The notes below the pieces were generated by a model. That model worked only from the letters and a program-made list of their open reading frames with translations, was not told the DNA's origin and ran no database searches. Source: Hepsetus odoe (lineage: Eukaryota; Chordata; Actinopteri; Characiformes; Hepsetidae). From it: a stretch of DNA of 64,000 bases. Shown here piece by piece: positions 13,235 through 24,396 of the stretch. The translations under genes were made by a program, and so were the position numbers. Location: positions 19,421,352-19,485,351 of the forward strand of contig CM029370.1 in assembly GCA_017165825.1 (NCBI GenBank). The letters are read 5' to 3'. How positions within the stretch are numbered: position 1 is the stretch's first letter; each line of letters starts with the position of its first letter.

Positions 13235-13283
<49 letters not shown>
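13235..13283. repeat. (CT)n microsatellite
   Basis: Uninterrupted CT dinucleotides, about 24 copies. Confidence 0.97.
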
Positions 13284-13284
<1 letters not shown>

Positions 13285-14698
13285 ACCCTGATTCACTTAC
13301 AGTGCATCTAAAGCCGTAATCATGACCTGCCTGATGTGGTCTTTCATGTCTGCTTTCCCACGCTCGGCCAGGCCCTGCCCATCACTGTTCCAGGCTGCGA
13401 ATCCCAGTGTCTGTATGGCTTCAAATCAGTTCGAGTAATTGGTGTCTGAGAGCGTCTGAGACATGAAAGGCAAATGTAGGATTAGGTGGCAGCATGCTCT
13501 CCCCCTCCGGCTGACAAGAATTAAAGGAAATTAGAACATTAAAGGTCGTCTCCCCATGGATTACATGATATTACACTGATAGTGAGGAATATCCCACCAC
13601 CCACCCACTGTTTTTTGTTTGTTTAGGCAATGAATCCCTGCGGAAGTTGAATCTAATTTAGCTTTTTTATCTGCTAGGTTTCCTGTTGTATTTCACAGCT
13701 TCTGATCAAATGTGGCTCTAGACATGACAAATCTCCACTAATGGAGTCACTTGGCTCTGTCTTACTCATGTACCTTTTTGTTCTTTTTGTCTAAGCAAGT
13801 TTTTCATTTAAGCTCTTACTCCAGTATGAATAACATTTTTTTGAAAGTGATAAAACAGGACACTTCAAAAGCTTCTGCACTCACTGTTCTGTACTCTTTC
13901 ACGTACAGAATGTAGTTCTGAAAAAAACTTTCCCAATACATCTGTCTCGTCTTTAAAACGTAAGGAAAAGCAAAACAAAATATTGAAAGGCTCATCACAA
14001 CTGATGGTACAGCGCAGAAGTGATTGTACACATTGCCCATTTTCCTTTAGTGCAGAGAAAATGGAACCAACCATTGTTTTAACATCACTGCTGGATTTAC
14101 TCTTGTATCAATCCCAACCCCCCCAAAATGAACAATAAGCTATAAGGTTACGAGATTAATGGTAAAAATTCAGTATTCCTGCATTTTTAGATTTCTTTTT
14201 GAATAACGAGGACCTTTTTGTACTTTACTCTTCTTTTTTTCTTTAACTACACTCTTATCCTTCATTCTCTGGGCATGAACATTGACTTCTACCAGCTCAG
14301 AGGCTCTTTGACTCTACTAGGACTGTTGACTTGCATCATTTTCCCCCAATGGAATAATAATAAAAAAAAACTCTGCAAAACATTTTGAAATCTTCGCCTT
14401 AGTGCCAGAGGCTTTATTCTGTTTGCAACCGCCATCAGCAGCTCTGTTGAATGATATGACCATGCCAGTTGTTAGATCATGCAGTGCTCCTGGTTCTGGC
14501 TGGTTGTTGACCATTAGGGTCACTTTAGTATCCTGCAGCTTGTGTTTGTCCTGTAGCTACAGCTGTTCTCTTGCTCCCCACCCCCACTCTACCTCTACTA
14601 CAGCTGCTCTCGTCACTTTACTGCAGCTTGTATGAGGCAGTAGCAGACGGTCTGAGACCAGATTTGGGAGAGAGCATGTTCCAGAGTAGATGCTGCAG

Positions 14699-14701
<3 letters not shown>

Positions 14702-14735
<34 letters not shown>
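14702..14735. repeat. (GT)n microsatellite
   Basis: About 17 GT dinucleotides. Confidence 0.97.
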
Positions 14736-14737
<2 letters not shown>

Positions 14738-15504
14738 CAGATGGCAGCTCCTCAACTTGCACGTGATAAAGAGGTGTGCACTGTTGTATTGGTGTTGAGC
14801 TGGTAGCCTGGGACACTTAATGGTGGCACCTTTATTGTGAGGGGGTGGCAGGGCAGAGTTGGACCCCTCAAAACAGCACTTCTCATCTATATTTCTTTTC
14901 TAGACATTTGCAAAAATAAACCCACTTCTTTTGAATCTCTGCAGGCCCTGAAAGAAGCAAACGTGCAAGTAGCCATGCAGCAGTTTAAAGCAGCACAGTA
15001 CATTTTTAGAGACAAGGGCAGTGGGCAGCCATTCCTGAAAGCAGTCGCCAGCTCGCCGTTCATATCTTGCACCTCCCAATGCTGATGGCTGCTCCTCAAG
15101 CAGCAGACACTTTGGGATGTGACATGTGTGACCAGGCACCTCTCTTGATCCGCTAAACCCCTACCTTCATGACAGAGTTTTCCTCTCACCCATTTGACAC
15201 ACTGGCCGCTTGAGCTGCCACCTTCATATAGAGCTGTTACCGGCATTCCAGTGTGAAGAGCAGAGGTGCCAAAAGCTCTTGGAGAGTTGCAACTCCATCT
15301 CTCACTGACATGAGAAACTATTATAGAGAACTATGATTAAACTGCAGAAACCCAGGTGCATGTAAGTTGACATATCAAATGTGCACTTTCCCTTTGAGCC
15401 CAAAGCAGGCGAGACACATTTTGGAGAAAAGGGACAAAAATAACGAATATATAGAAAGTGTATACAGTCACACAGTGTAAAACTATCCTTTACAAAATTG
15501 AACA

Positions 15505-15620
15505 AATGAATACTTTACTCCACCCACATTCTACAGGATGTATGACAACCCACAATTGTGTCTTGTCACATCCTGAGCAGCTTGTTTCCTGAAGAATCTA
15601 ACTAGAATATTAAAATATGT
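15505..15620. repeat. Local direct repeat, copy 1
   Basis: Shares with 16965-17085 the series ACTCCA(C/T)CCACA, ACAGGATGT, CTTGTCACA, CATCCTGA, TTTCCTG, AGAA and CTAAC. No coding content seen. Confidence 0.75.
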
Positions 15621-16019
15621 CTATTTTACTTGTACTGACGGCAGCTTTGGCATCATGCATGACTATATCCTGCAATTTACTGAAGAATTTTCCAAATTCG
15701 TTGTTCATAGCTAGATTTGTGCTTAAGCAACATGCTAGATAATGTCTGACATGCATTTCTAAGTATTAAGAGTATTAATAATGAGCTTACAAGAGGTCAT
15801 TGTGATCTCTTTTGATTAAAATTTAACATATCTGTCTGTAGTGCATATTTAAGTAGTAGACGTTGAATTTCACTTAAGGTTAGCAAAAACCTATCTATGA
15901 GCTTTCCAGTGCTTGTCAGAGTGGTCACTCTCAAGAATGGCCAAAATCATTCATTATAATTAGTCAGTTTTATTCATATATATTTATCTTTTTACATCTG
16001 TAAAAACATTTTAAAATTT

Positions 16020-16165
16020 TTACAGAATCCGGGTCCGAGCCTCAAGTGAGTAAGCTGAGGGCGGCAGAGGCAAAACCCCCTAAATCAGGAGGTAGAAACT
16101 TTGGGAGGAACCAAGACTCAAAAGGGGAACCCATCCTCCTCTGGTCAACACCGGAATCAAAGAAG
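16020..16165 (-). mobile_element. Interspersed-repeat fragment, probably the 3' region of a fish LINE or SINE
   Basis: The minus strand includes CAGAGGAGGATGGGTTCCCC, then GTCTTGGTTCCTCCCAAAG. From memory this block recurs in the 3' regions of many fish retroposons. No ends or target duplication found. Confidence 0.5.
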
Positions 16166-16272
16166 GAAAAGTAAGTGCATTTCACAAATGAACTGATTTA
16201 GCGATGAGCTCTGGTAAAGTATGAGTTCGTTAGTGAGTCCATTAGTGTCTGTAATTGGAAGTTCGATGATAA

Positions 16273-16514
16273 GGGGCAGCGGTGGCCTAGTGGTTAGGGT
16301 GTTGGCCACATGATCGGAGGATCGAGGGTTTGAACCCCTTCCCAATGGATTGCCCTGAGGTTCCCTTGAGCAAGGTGCCGTCCCCGTCCCGCTCCTCCCT
16401 GCGATGGACTGGCGACCTGTCCAGGGTGCGTCCCCCGTCCTCGCCCTGTGTGCGCTGGGTTGGACACCAGCGCGACCCTGTTTGGGACAAGCGGCAGCAA
16501 ATGGATGGATGAGC
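16273..16514 (+). mobile_element. SINE type A, full length
   Basis: Complete copy. Head GGGGCAGCGGTGGCCTAGTG has an A-box and near-consensus B-box (GGTTTGAACCC), followed by the shared linker GCCCTGAGGTTCCCTTGAGC. The type A body holds GGCGACCTGTCCAGGGTGCG and GGGACAAGCGGCAG, and the tail is (ATGG)n. A short direct repeat TGATAA flanks it (16267-16272 and 16515-16520). Confidence 0.85.
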
Positions 16515-16602
16515 TGATAATGGTTGATCTGCTTGAGTGGGTGGGTGGGGCTTTTGTTAATCTTAGTGACAGCAGCTCATGCAGATGATCCAGTCTGATG
16601 TA

Positions 16603-16853
16603 CAGTACTGTGCAAAAGTTTTAGGCAGGTGTGGAAAAAATGCTGTAAACAAAGAATGCTTTCAGAAATGGAAGTGTTAATCATTTATTTTCATCAATCA
16701 ACAAAATGCAGTGAATGAACAAAAGAGAAATCTCAATCAAATCAATATTTGGTGCGACCACCCTTTGCCTTCAAAACAGCATCAATTCTTCTAGGTACAC
16801 TTGCACACAGTTTTTGAAGGAACTCGGCTGGTAGGTTGTTCCAGACATCATGG
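16603..16853 (-). mobile_element. Truncated copy of the same Tc1 foldback family
   Basis: Starts CAGTACTGTGCAAAAG after TA, like the left arm at 9827, and follows it closely for about 250 bp, including the inverse of the transposase carboxyl end. It then stops abruptly in AT-rich DNA with no right arm. Confidence 0.85.
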
Positions 16854-18852
16854 ATAAATTACATCTTTTTCTTTTCATAATACTGTCATCAAAAAGTAAA
16901 GTCAGAATTCACAGAAAAATGTTAATTTAAAATATGCTGAAATTTCAAACTATAGTTTACTTTAATGAAGATTTAACTCCATCCACACTCAACAGGATGT
17001 GTGACAGCTCACAACCATTTCTTGTCACACATCCTGAACAGCTCATTTCCTGCAGAAACTAACAAGAATATGAACATTTCAAATATTGTTTGTTCAAGAT
17101 GCTCTAAATAGGGTTAAAAATAAACACCTAGAATGTTCTCCCTGCCCATGCTTTTTACAAATACAGAGAACATGGGAGTTTTTGTAAATTCCCCCTTCCC
17201 ACACCCTGTGATCATATGTATGAGTAAAGATGAATGTGCACATTCTTATACTCATTTTCAGTAATGCTGTAGGCAACATATTTCTGTTGAACTCCTCCCA
17301 TTGTGTCAGTTTTTTTGCAACTGAGATGTGATTAGCATTTATAGGCTGTGCAATGCTTGAGTGAACAGCATGTTAATAATACATGATTGTTAAAGGTATA
17401 CAACTCAAGAGGTATAATTAGGTTCAGGTATCAGCCCATTCAGCCTAGGTGACTCTCCTAGGAGAGTAGAGATAGGACATCATGTTCTGTGAGATGAGCT
17501 TAGGTGAAGCAGGTTACATGATCTCTCTCTATTTTTGAAAGAGCAGATGTTTGTTTATTTACTGATAAAGCTTGGGTGGACTGCAGAGCTGCTAACTCCC
17601 TAAACTCCCTAAACTTAGCAGTAAGCATTCTACAGAGTGGACCTAACTGCTGGTAACAGGGAAAAAAAACGTGATGATTCATCCAATAAAACTAAATTAT
17701 GATCATGATTATGAGCCTTCAGCTCTGACCTAAAGTACTAGGTCTTTGAAATTAGAACATGGTAAAATGTGTTACGGGAAAATCTGACTTGTTAAAGAAT
17801 ATCGTATGAACCCACTGTGGCTGCTGAGAAGGACTCATCTGGAAATGCAGTCAGGAACGGCCGGAAACATAGATAAATAAATAACAGGGTAATTAAAGGA
17901 TGAATCCCATAAAAGGGGGGCAATAGTGGCAGTCCTGGTATCAAATGTCCAACAAACAGGCCTACTAATCCCAGAGTTCAGCTGAGTAGGAACTGGCACT
18001 CGAGCAAATGGATTGCTAGGCAGACAGGAGGTGGGCAGTACTCCACGCTGAACTGTGATTGGGGGCTTGCCCTTAGTCTGTGACTGGAAGATGGGGTGAG
18101 GAGTATTTCTGAAAAGACAAGAATAGGACATGGACCTTCCTAACTGTGACAACTAAGTAGGAAGTAGTTTCTAGCCAAATGCCATCACTGAAACTGTTAG
18201 AAGGAACTGGCTTTGGTTGGGAATGTTGACATTAACTTCTGGATATTCTGGGGCAGTAGGGAAGGTGCATCTTAGAATAGCCCCATATGACATGTTATTT
18301 TTGAACTCACTCCAGGATTCCAAGATGTAAAATCCTCTTGATTGAAACTGGCTTTCATCATACTGTCACGATGTTTGGCAAAGATAACTAGGTAGCTTAG
18401 CTGTGTTGCACAACAGGTTGTATACCATTACATAATGAATGATGAAAACTGCACTCTTTAAAATGTACCTTTCAAGGACATTGTTTTTAAACACTTTTGC
18501 ATTTCTGTGATTATTGCAGGACAAACAACATGCTGTTAAGGGTGGTATCTAATAGATATCTATAAGCAGGAAAAATCAGCAAGGATCTGATTTGTGAGTT
18601 GACCATTTTAGCAGGGCATCTCCAATAATGAGTCTTGTGTGGTGTTCTGGTATGCTGTGATTAGTACCTACCAAACATGGATAAGAAGAACAAATGGAGA
18701 ACCCATGCACAATGATACACATGTGAAGTGATCAAATATAAGGGCTCTAGCACTGTGCACTGTGCAGTGGTACTTGGATGAATAATCGAAGCTCTATGGA
18801 GGATGTGTGAAAGTTTGTATTACACTGTTGCAGACATCCTTTCAAAGCAACA
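16854..18852. other. Non-coding stretch apart from one local repeat
   Basis: Contains the local repeat copy at 16965-17085. A 105-codon minus-strand frame at 17835-18152 has no recognised motif. Confidence 0.5.
16965..17085. repeat. Local direct repeat, copy 2
   Basis: Diverged copy of 15505-15620, same orientation, 1.46 kb away. A type A SINE and a truncated Tc1 derivative lie between the two. Confidence 0.75.
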
Positions 18853-19036
18853 GTGTTTCATAATGGGAGTGGGCACACTGCAAAAATTGATCAGGAATGG
18901 TTTGAGGATAAAGATAAAGAGTTAAAGGTGTTGACTTCCAAATTCCCAACATCTCAGCCCAACCAAGCATCAGTGGGATGTGCTGGGCAAAATAGTCTGA
19001 GCCATGGAGGCCCCATCTTGTAACTTACAGGACTGC
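18853..19036 (+). mobile_element. Decayed transposase fragment of a second Tc1-like family
   Basis: The DNA from GGGCACACTGCAAAAATTG to the segment reading GTAACTTACAGGACT matches, as I recall, the carboxyl catalytic portion of a common fish Tc1-like transposon whose ends read CCATAACATTAAAACCAC. Readable words are TAKIDQEWFEDKDKELKV and SVGCAGQNSLSHGGP. It is frameshifted and without ends. Confidence 0.65.
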
Positions 19037-20544
19037 TGAACACATTGTGTATTTAAAGCAAAATTAGTGTAGCTGTGTAATATAAACAGTTCATCTATGA
19101 CATGTAGAGTCCTGGAATACCTCAGTGTAGAGAATTGCTTATGGAACGTTTGGACATGCATGGCTCGGGGCTTTCCACAAAGGTTACCCAAATATACCTG
19201 CAAAGCTGCCAACAGTGGAAATGTATAGCATGCACTGTCAAATTCTCAGGAACACCATGAATGGTGTAAGTGTGGAATGACATTAGTTCACTAAGAACCC
19301 CCAGATTGCAGCTGTGTTTTCCAACAGAGTTGTCTGAATTAGGAGATGGGACATGTTTAATCATTACCCATGCCTCTACACAGGGCACAATGGGTGAGCC
19401 AATTAATAGGGTGTCATACATTTACAACTTATTTGTGTGAACACAAAGAATTCCTTTCTTGGCTCGCAATATAAATCAGCTAATGATGTCATCTGGTGAC
19501 ACTGCAGGACAATGTGGCTGTGTGACGCTTGGCCTGTAGATTGCAGAGGGGGGGTCACTGGCCCATTGCACCCTGTGGCTCTGGCACCAGAGTAGTGGGG
19601 TTTACCAGTGGTCATCGTTTAACCAGGAAAGCCAGTGAAGAAAAAGATTAAACATAGTATTATCATGGGAAAACTACAGGTTTACCTCATTTCTCTTCTC
19701 ACACTAAAATTATAATAGATTTGTAATAGTTGATAGTTAACACATGATAACACATGAAATGGAAGGCATAATTTTGGTCAATAACAGTCACAGAGGAAAA
19801 GATACTTAAGCTTGTTACTCAGAAACAAAACCCTCACATGCAGTGCATATGCTCACATGTGTCAGATTACACAGGTTCTAGCAGAACGTTCAGAGTTAGA
19901 CATGTTTAATGATATGCTTATTGGCATCAAAAGCTTTCACAAGAAGCTGGGCTGGAGGCTGGTTTAGACATGATTCAGGAAGCTCAAAAATCTGGGGTAT
20001 TATCTTTCATACCACACCTGAGCCTACTCAGTGTGGAAGTGCATAATCTTATTTATGTAACATACATACTTAAGCATAGCGTCTGCTCACTGTCTAACTC
20101 TTACTATTATTATTTTTACTGCCACCATCACATCATAATAATACTATGGTTGTAACAATACATGTTTTATCAGCTTTAACATTCAGACGTTAACATTTGA
20201 GGTTATTTTTAACACTTAAAGGTTAAAATGCTTCACAGAGCTGTAAGTATGTTACACATATTACTGTTTTGTCGTGGAGAAATGCTTGTCACAACACAGC
20301 GATTGCAACCCCTTAAACACTATTAACTAAGTAACTAAGTAACAAAAATGTTCCTGCATGTGTTTTACAGGAATCTAAAATATATACCCATATGTTTGAA
20401 AGAAATTAATTTGAAGCTACACTTTAATACTGTAAAGCATAAATCAAAAATAATAAATATTCTCATACTTTGATCTCAAATTAAGCAGATTATCCAAAAG
20501 GCTTCAGAAACTAGTGTAGACTGTAAAAGGTGTTTCTCTGCCTT

Positions 20545-20625
20545 TCGCCCTATGAGGTCTGAAATGGGCTCCAGCATCCCAATGACCGCAACAAATAAGT
20601 TCCAATCAAGATGACGAGCAAATGA
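20545..20625 (+). mobile_element. Possible decayed SINE tail
   Basis: ATGGGCTCCAGCATCCCAAT followed by a sequence resembling GACC..AATAAG and AATGAG repeats looks like the end of a common fish retroposon (GGCTCCAGCACCCC..AAGCGG). Weak match. Confidence 0.35.
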
Positions 20626-21664
20626 GCACACTTTGGGTTCCTTAGTGTGACTGTTTAGATGGAGGATCTTTCAGCAGAAGGTCTTGAGTTTAATGTCTAA
20701 TGCTGGCTTCTGGATAGTGTTGTAGGCTGAGACCAAGTGGGAACTGGCTACAGCAGAACATTATATTTAATATTTTCAGTTATATGTATAATTTAATTTA
20801 ATATTTTCAGTTATACAGGTGAAAGTGCAGCATAAAAAGTATCAAATTAAAATAAAGTATTCAAAGTGTAATAAATTGTGTGTCTAATAAGTATATACTT
20901 AGTGCAGCCTCCAAGTACTCAAAAGTAAAACTAAATGCATTTAAGATGTATGCAATTATGGCTTAACTGTAGTTTAAATTAACTTGTTAAATAGTAAATA
21001 TATTTTCTAGATATATACTCATATAGCCTGTATTTAACTATAATCATTAAAAGTACTTTTCATATTAAGTTAACTACATTAGTCCATTACAGTTTATTTT
21101 GATGACCCCCTGTTAATTGTCTACAGATATGTGAATCCAGTGAAAGTGGAATATTAACAGCATACAATTTAGGTCAAAGTTTTGATTGAGATTTTAACTG
21201 AATTTAAATGGGCTTTGGGGTTAGTGTTAGGTTTAAGGGTTAAGATAATAGATTTCTAATAATCTAGGAATATCTGAATGTGAAAACGTAAGGTTGAGGT
21301 TTCTTATCCAATATTTAGATGAACATTAGTTAAAGAGAAACTGCAAATACAAGACGTCCATAGTGGACCCTTTAAATAAAGTTTTACCCATTTTTTATTT
21401 TTTTCCCCAAGAAACATTCCGTAACCTTTCACAGTAAGAGGTGCATGTGAATTCACCTTCTTTCACATTTCCGTTTACTATGATCTGTCACATCTTTTGC
21501 CAGAATTATTCAAACAAACTCCCTGTAACTTTGCTCATTGGCAGTGGTAGCTTGCAGATGCTGATCAAGAAAGAGGGGTTCATTGAACTGCAAACCTGCT
21601 AATGGGATCCCTGACAATATAATTACTTTGCAAAGTTGATGAGGGAATGACAGATCTCTCTTGT

Positions 21665-21677
21665 CCCCCCCCCCCAG

Positions 21678-21739
<62 letters not shown>
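21665..21739. repeat. Poly-C then (CT)n microsatellite
   Basis: Eleven C followed by a (CT) tract of about 30 copies with one early interruption. Confidence 0.97.
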
Positions 21740-21741
<2 letters not shown>

Positions 21742-22510
21742 GTGCATACCCACATGCACACACACATTCTGCCTCTCTCTCATTCTCTCTCTGACCTCAC
21801 TGACCTTTGACCTTCCTCAACCCTCTATCTCCCCTTCTGTCTATGACAAATATCCCTCCACATCTCCACAACATCCATTTCCCTGATCTCTTCTTCTCTC
21901 CTTCACCGTCCAAGCTCCTCTGCAGCCATTGTTTGCTCTTTTCCATTGGGTCCTTGTATTAGAGTAAGTAGGGCTGATTTTGGAGAGGTAAGAGTGCTGA
22001 TCTGTGCATAATGTCCCCCTCCTCCCCCCTATAGCCCACACTATGGATCAAGGTTCCACATGGCTAATAACTGACCTTTTCCTCACGGTCCAGGGCTTTT
22101 CCCTTTATCGGCTCCTACAATACCTGACATTCATCTGCCACTCTTCTTTCATCCAATCATTATCAGCCTCAGATCCACATTGTTCTCTCTTCAATTCCCC
22201 AGAGCAGCTTCAGCTACCTATTAAATCACTTGAGAAGGGTTGGGGGGTGGACTGGACTAAGCCTGGGTAATTTCCCAAATAATGTGGGTTGAATTCTGAC
22301 TTGTCCATGCATCAGTGTTATCTGCTGTAAATATCTATATTCAGATTTTACAAAATGAAATCTTAGCAGTTCACAAAACTAGAGATAATATATTAAAAAG
22401 ATGTAAATGCTTTTATTAAACACAAGATTTACAAAAGGGATAAGCAACACTTAATTTGTAAGATTTCTTTCTGCAATAAGCAACACTTTCTAGATGAAAA
22501 AAATATGATT

Positions 22511-22570
22511 TTCATTTACTTACTTCTTATTTAGACCCTTTTATCCAAAGTGACTTACAACGGAAAATTT
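22511..22570 (-). mobile_element. HE1-like SINE 3' end fragment
   Basis: TTTAGACCCTTTTATCCAAA then GTGACTTACAA is the reverse of the conserved fish SINE terminal segment (TTGTAAGTC..TTTGGATAAAA). Only the end remains. Confidence 0.55.
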
Positions 22571-24363
22571 ATCAAGTAACTCAGTATTTAATGCATTTTA
22601 AAGGAAATATCAATTGCTAAAAACATTTTGTTGTTGTTGTTTTTGTTTTTTTTATCTTTCTGTGATTTTAGTATTTTATGACCTCAAAACCAAATAAAAA
22701 TATTTGGGCATAGAGCTTCAATGTAAATGTAATTCTTAATGTAAGTAATTTGCATACATGCGTAATACATTTTTAGATAGATCAGAACATGTTAAGTTTT
22801 TCTACATTGGTATTAATTTGACCTGTTGTGGCCTCGGTCACTTTGCTTGCTGAGAGTGCCGTGTCTTGGTGCTGTGTGTTTTCAGAGTGAGCGCATTGTC
22901 GGTGGGATTTATGTTGTTACAGTGTTCCCCGCTGGCTCGGTGCACTGTGTTGGGATTGCTGATCTCTTTTTCCTAATCTTGGTTTCCTGTGGGCTTACAG
23001 CCTCCACACAGTCGCCTTCCTCTGTGCTGTCCCTCCTGCCATCCAGCCACTGGTGGAACAAAGGTTGGGAGATCCATGGCTTTCCTTTCACTCAGCTGCA
23101 GCTTTCCCACCCAGACAAGCATCATCAGGCCTGTGGGAGACTGAAGGGGTGACACATCACTGTCCTCTTTCAGCACAGACAGTAAGAATGCTAAATATTT
23201 AATGTGTACTGCTTTATTATGTCAGTGGTCTGAAAAATCGGTCTATATTAAACCTCTTAAGTCTACAACAGGTGATGGGTCTGCAGAGCCCAGTTTGACC
23301 CAGTTCGTCACACAAATTTTAGTTTTAGTTCAATATTATTTCTCAGGTTCATGACAGGCTGAAATGTCATGTTTTGTTTTGTTTTTTTTTAGTCTGTCTG
23401 TTTTAACAAATTTTGGGTCTGTGTATTTATCTCTGTGTTGATAATGTTCTACTTATTTCTGGTCTCTTCAGACCATTAATTAAGGCTAAAGTCATGACTT
23501 GATTTGTTTCATACTTTACAGTATCACTAAGCTTACTTAACAAAAGAATTTTTTTAATTTTAACCTTTTTCAGTCCCAGTTTCAGCTCTGGTCTTTATAG
23601 TCCCAAACTTTAGTTCTTCAGTCTTATAATCACGACTTTCCGTTTTGTTTCATAGTAGCTACTTAATAATTCACAGTAGTAAATAAATGATGTCTTTGAA
23701 TTAATAAATAGATAGGGTTCCAGGGTTGAATTTTCTATAAAATGCAATATCAGACTTCTGATATATCTGGAATTACATAGCTTATGCATTTTTGACTCAT
23801 CATGTCACACCAACCAGCAGTTCAGAGAACAGATGGGATGTGATTTGCATGGTAATTACTAGTAACGGAGTGACAGGACGTCTGGTTTGACCTTGAGACA
23901 TGCTCCCTCTCTAATGCATGCTGACTGGACGCATCCATGCACTAAGAAAGTGAGCAAGTGAGGCTAATTTCAGTTTAAGTTCTGCATCTGGTGCTAAGAC
24001 CCACAGTGGTCCAGCAGGGTGACGTGTGGCCTCTCACACTACACAGGACCACTGAGGAGCACCACTGAAGTGTGACAGTGCAGGCAGTCCAACATGACCT
24101 CTGACCACTCATCTCCCTTGGAGTTGTGCCCTTGTCACAGACAATTTGACCTTTTCAGGCTCAGAGAGACTGTGGCTGTCAATCAAGCAAAGGGGAGTTT
24201 GAAGAGAACAAGGCCAAGAAACACTTCAAACCTGTCACATTTTGGCTCAGGTGTATGCTGTGGGAAACATGCCACTGACTAATAAATGCAGTACCTGACA
24301 TTATAATGTCCCAACTCAAGATGGATGATATTTCTTTGTAGACCTGTGCGTGATTTCCCCAAA
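22571..24363. other. Non-coding stretch; 22826-23152 is somewhat GC-richer
   Basis: A 108-codon open frame lies at 22826-23152 in locally higher GC, but its product matches nothing I know and it has neither a family motif nor convincing splice sites. Confidence 0.45.
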
Positions 24364-24396
24364 GTCTTTCAAAGGATGGGTCTTCCTTTGAAAGAC
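24364..24396. repeat. Perfect 13-bp inverted repeat with 7-nt loop
   Basis: GTCTTTCAAAGGA at 24364-24376 and its reverse complement at 24384-24396. It could form a hairpin. No gene context explains it. Confidence 0.8.

Noticed and set aside
16273..16345. Possible functional tRNA gene at the SINE head
   Set aside because: A- and B-boxes are present, but the same head recurs in many SINE copies with SINE bodies and target duplications, and no cloverleaf with a proper acceptor stem is evident.
17835..18152. 105-codon minus-strand frame
   Set aside because: Composition and sequence match nothing known, and there is no supporting neighbour or splice site.
22826..23152. 108-codon frame in GC-richer DNA
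   Set aside because: No recognisable domain, poor start context and no partner exons. Treated as chance unless transcripts appear.
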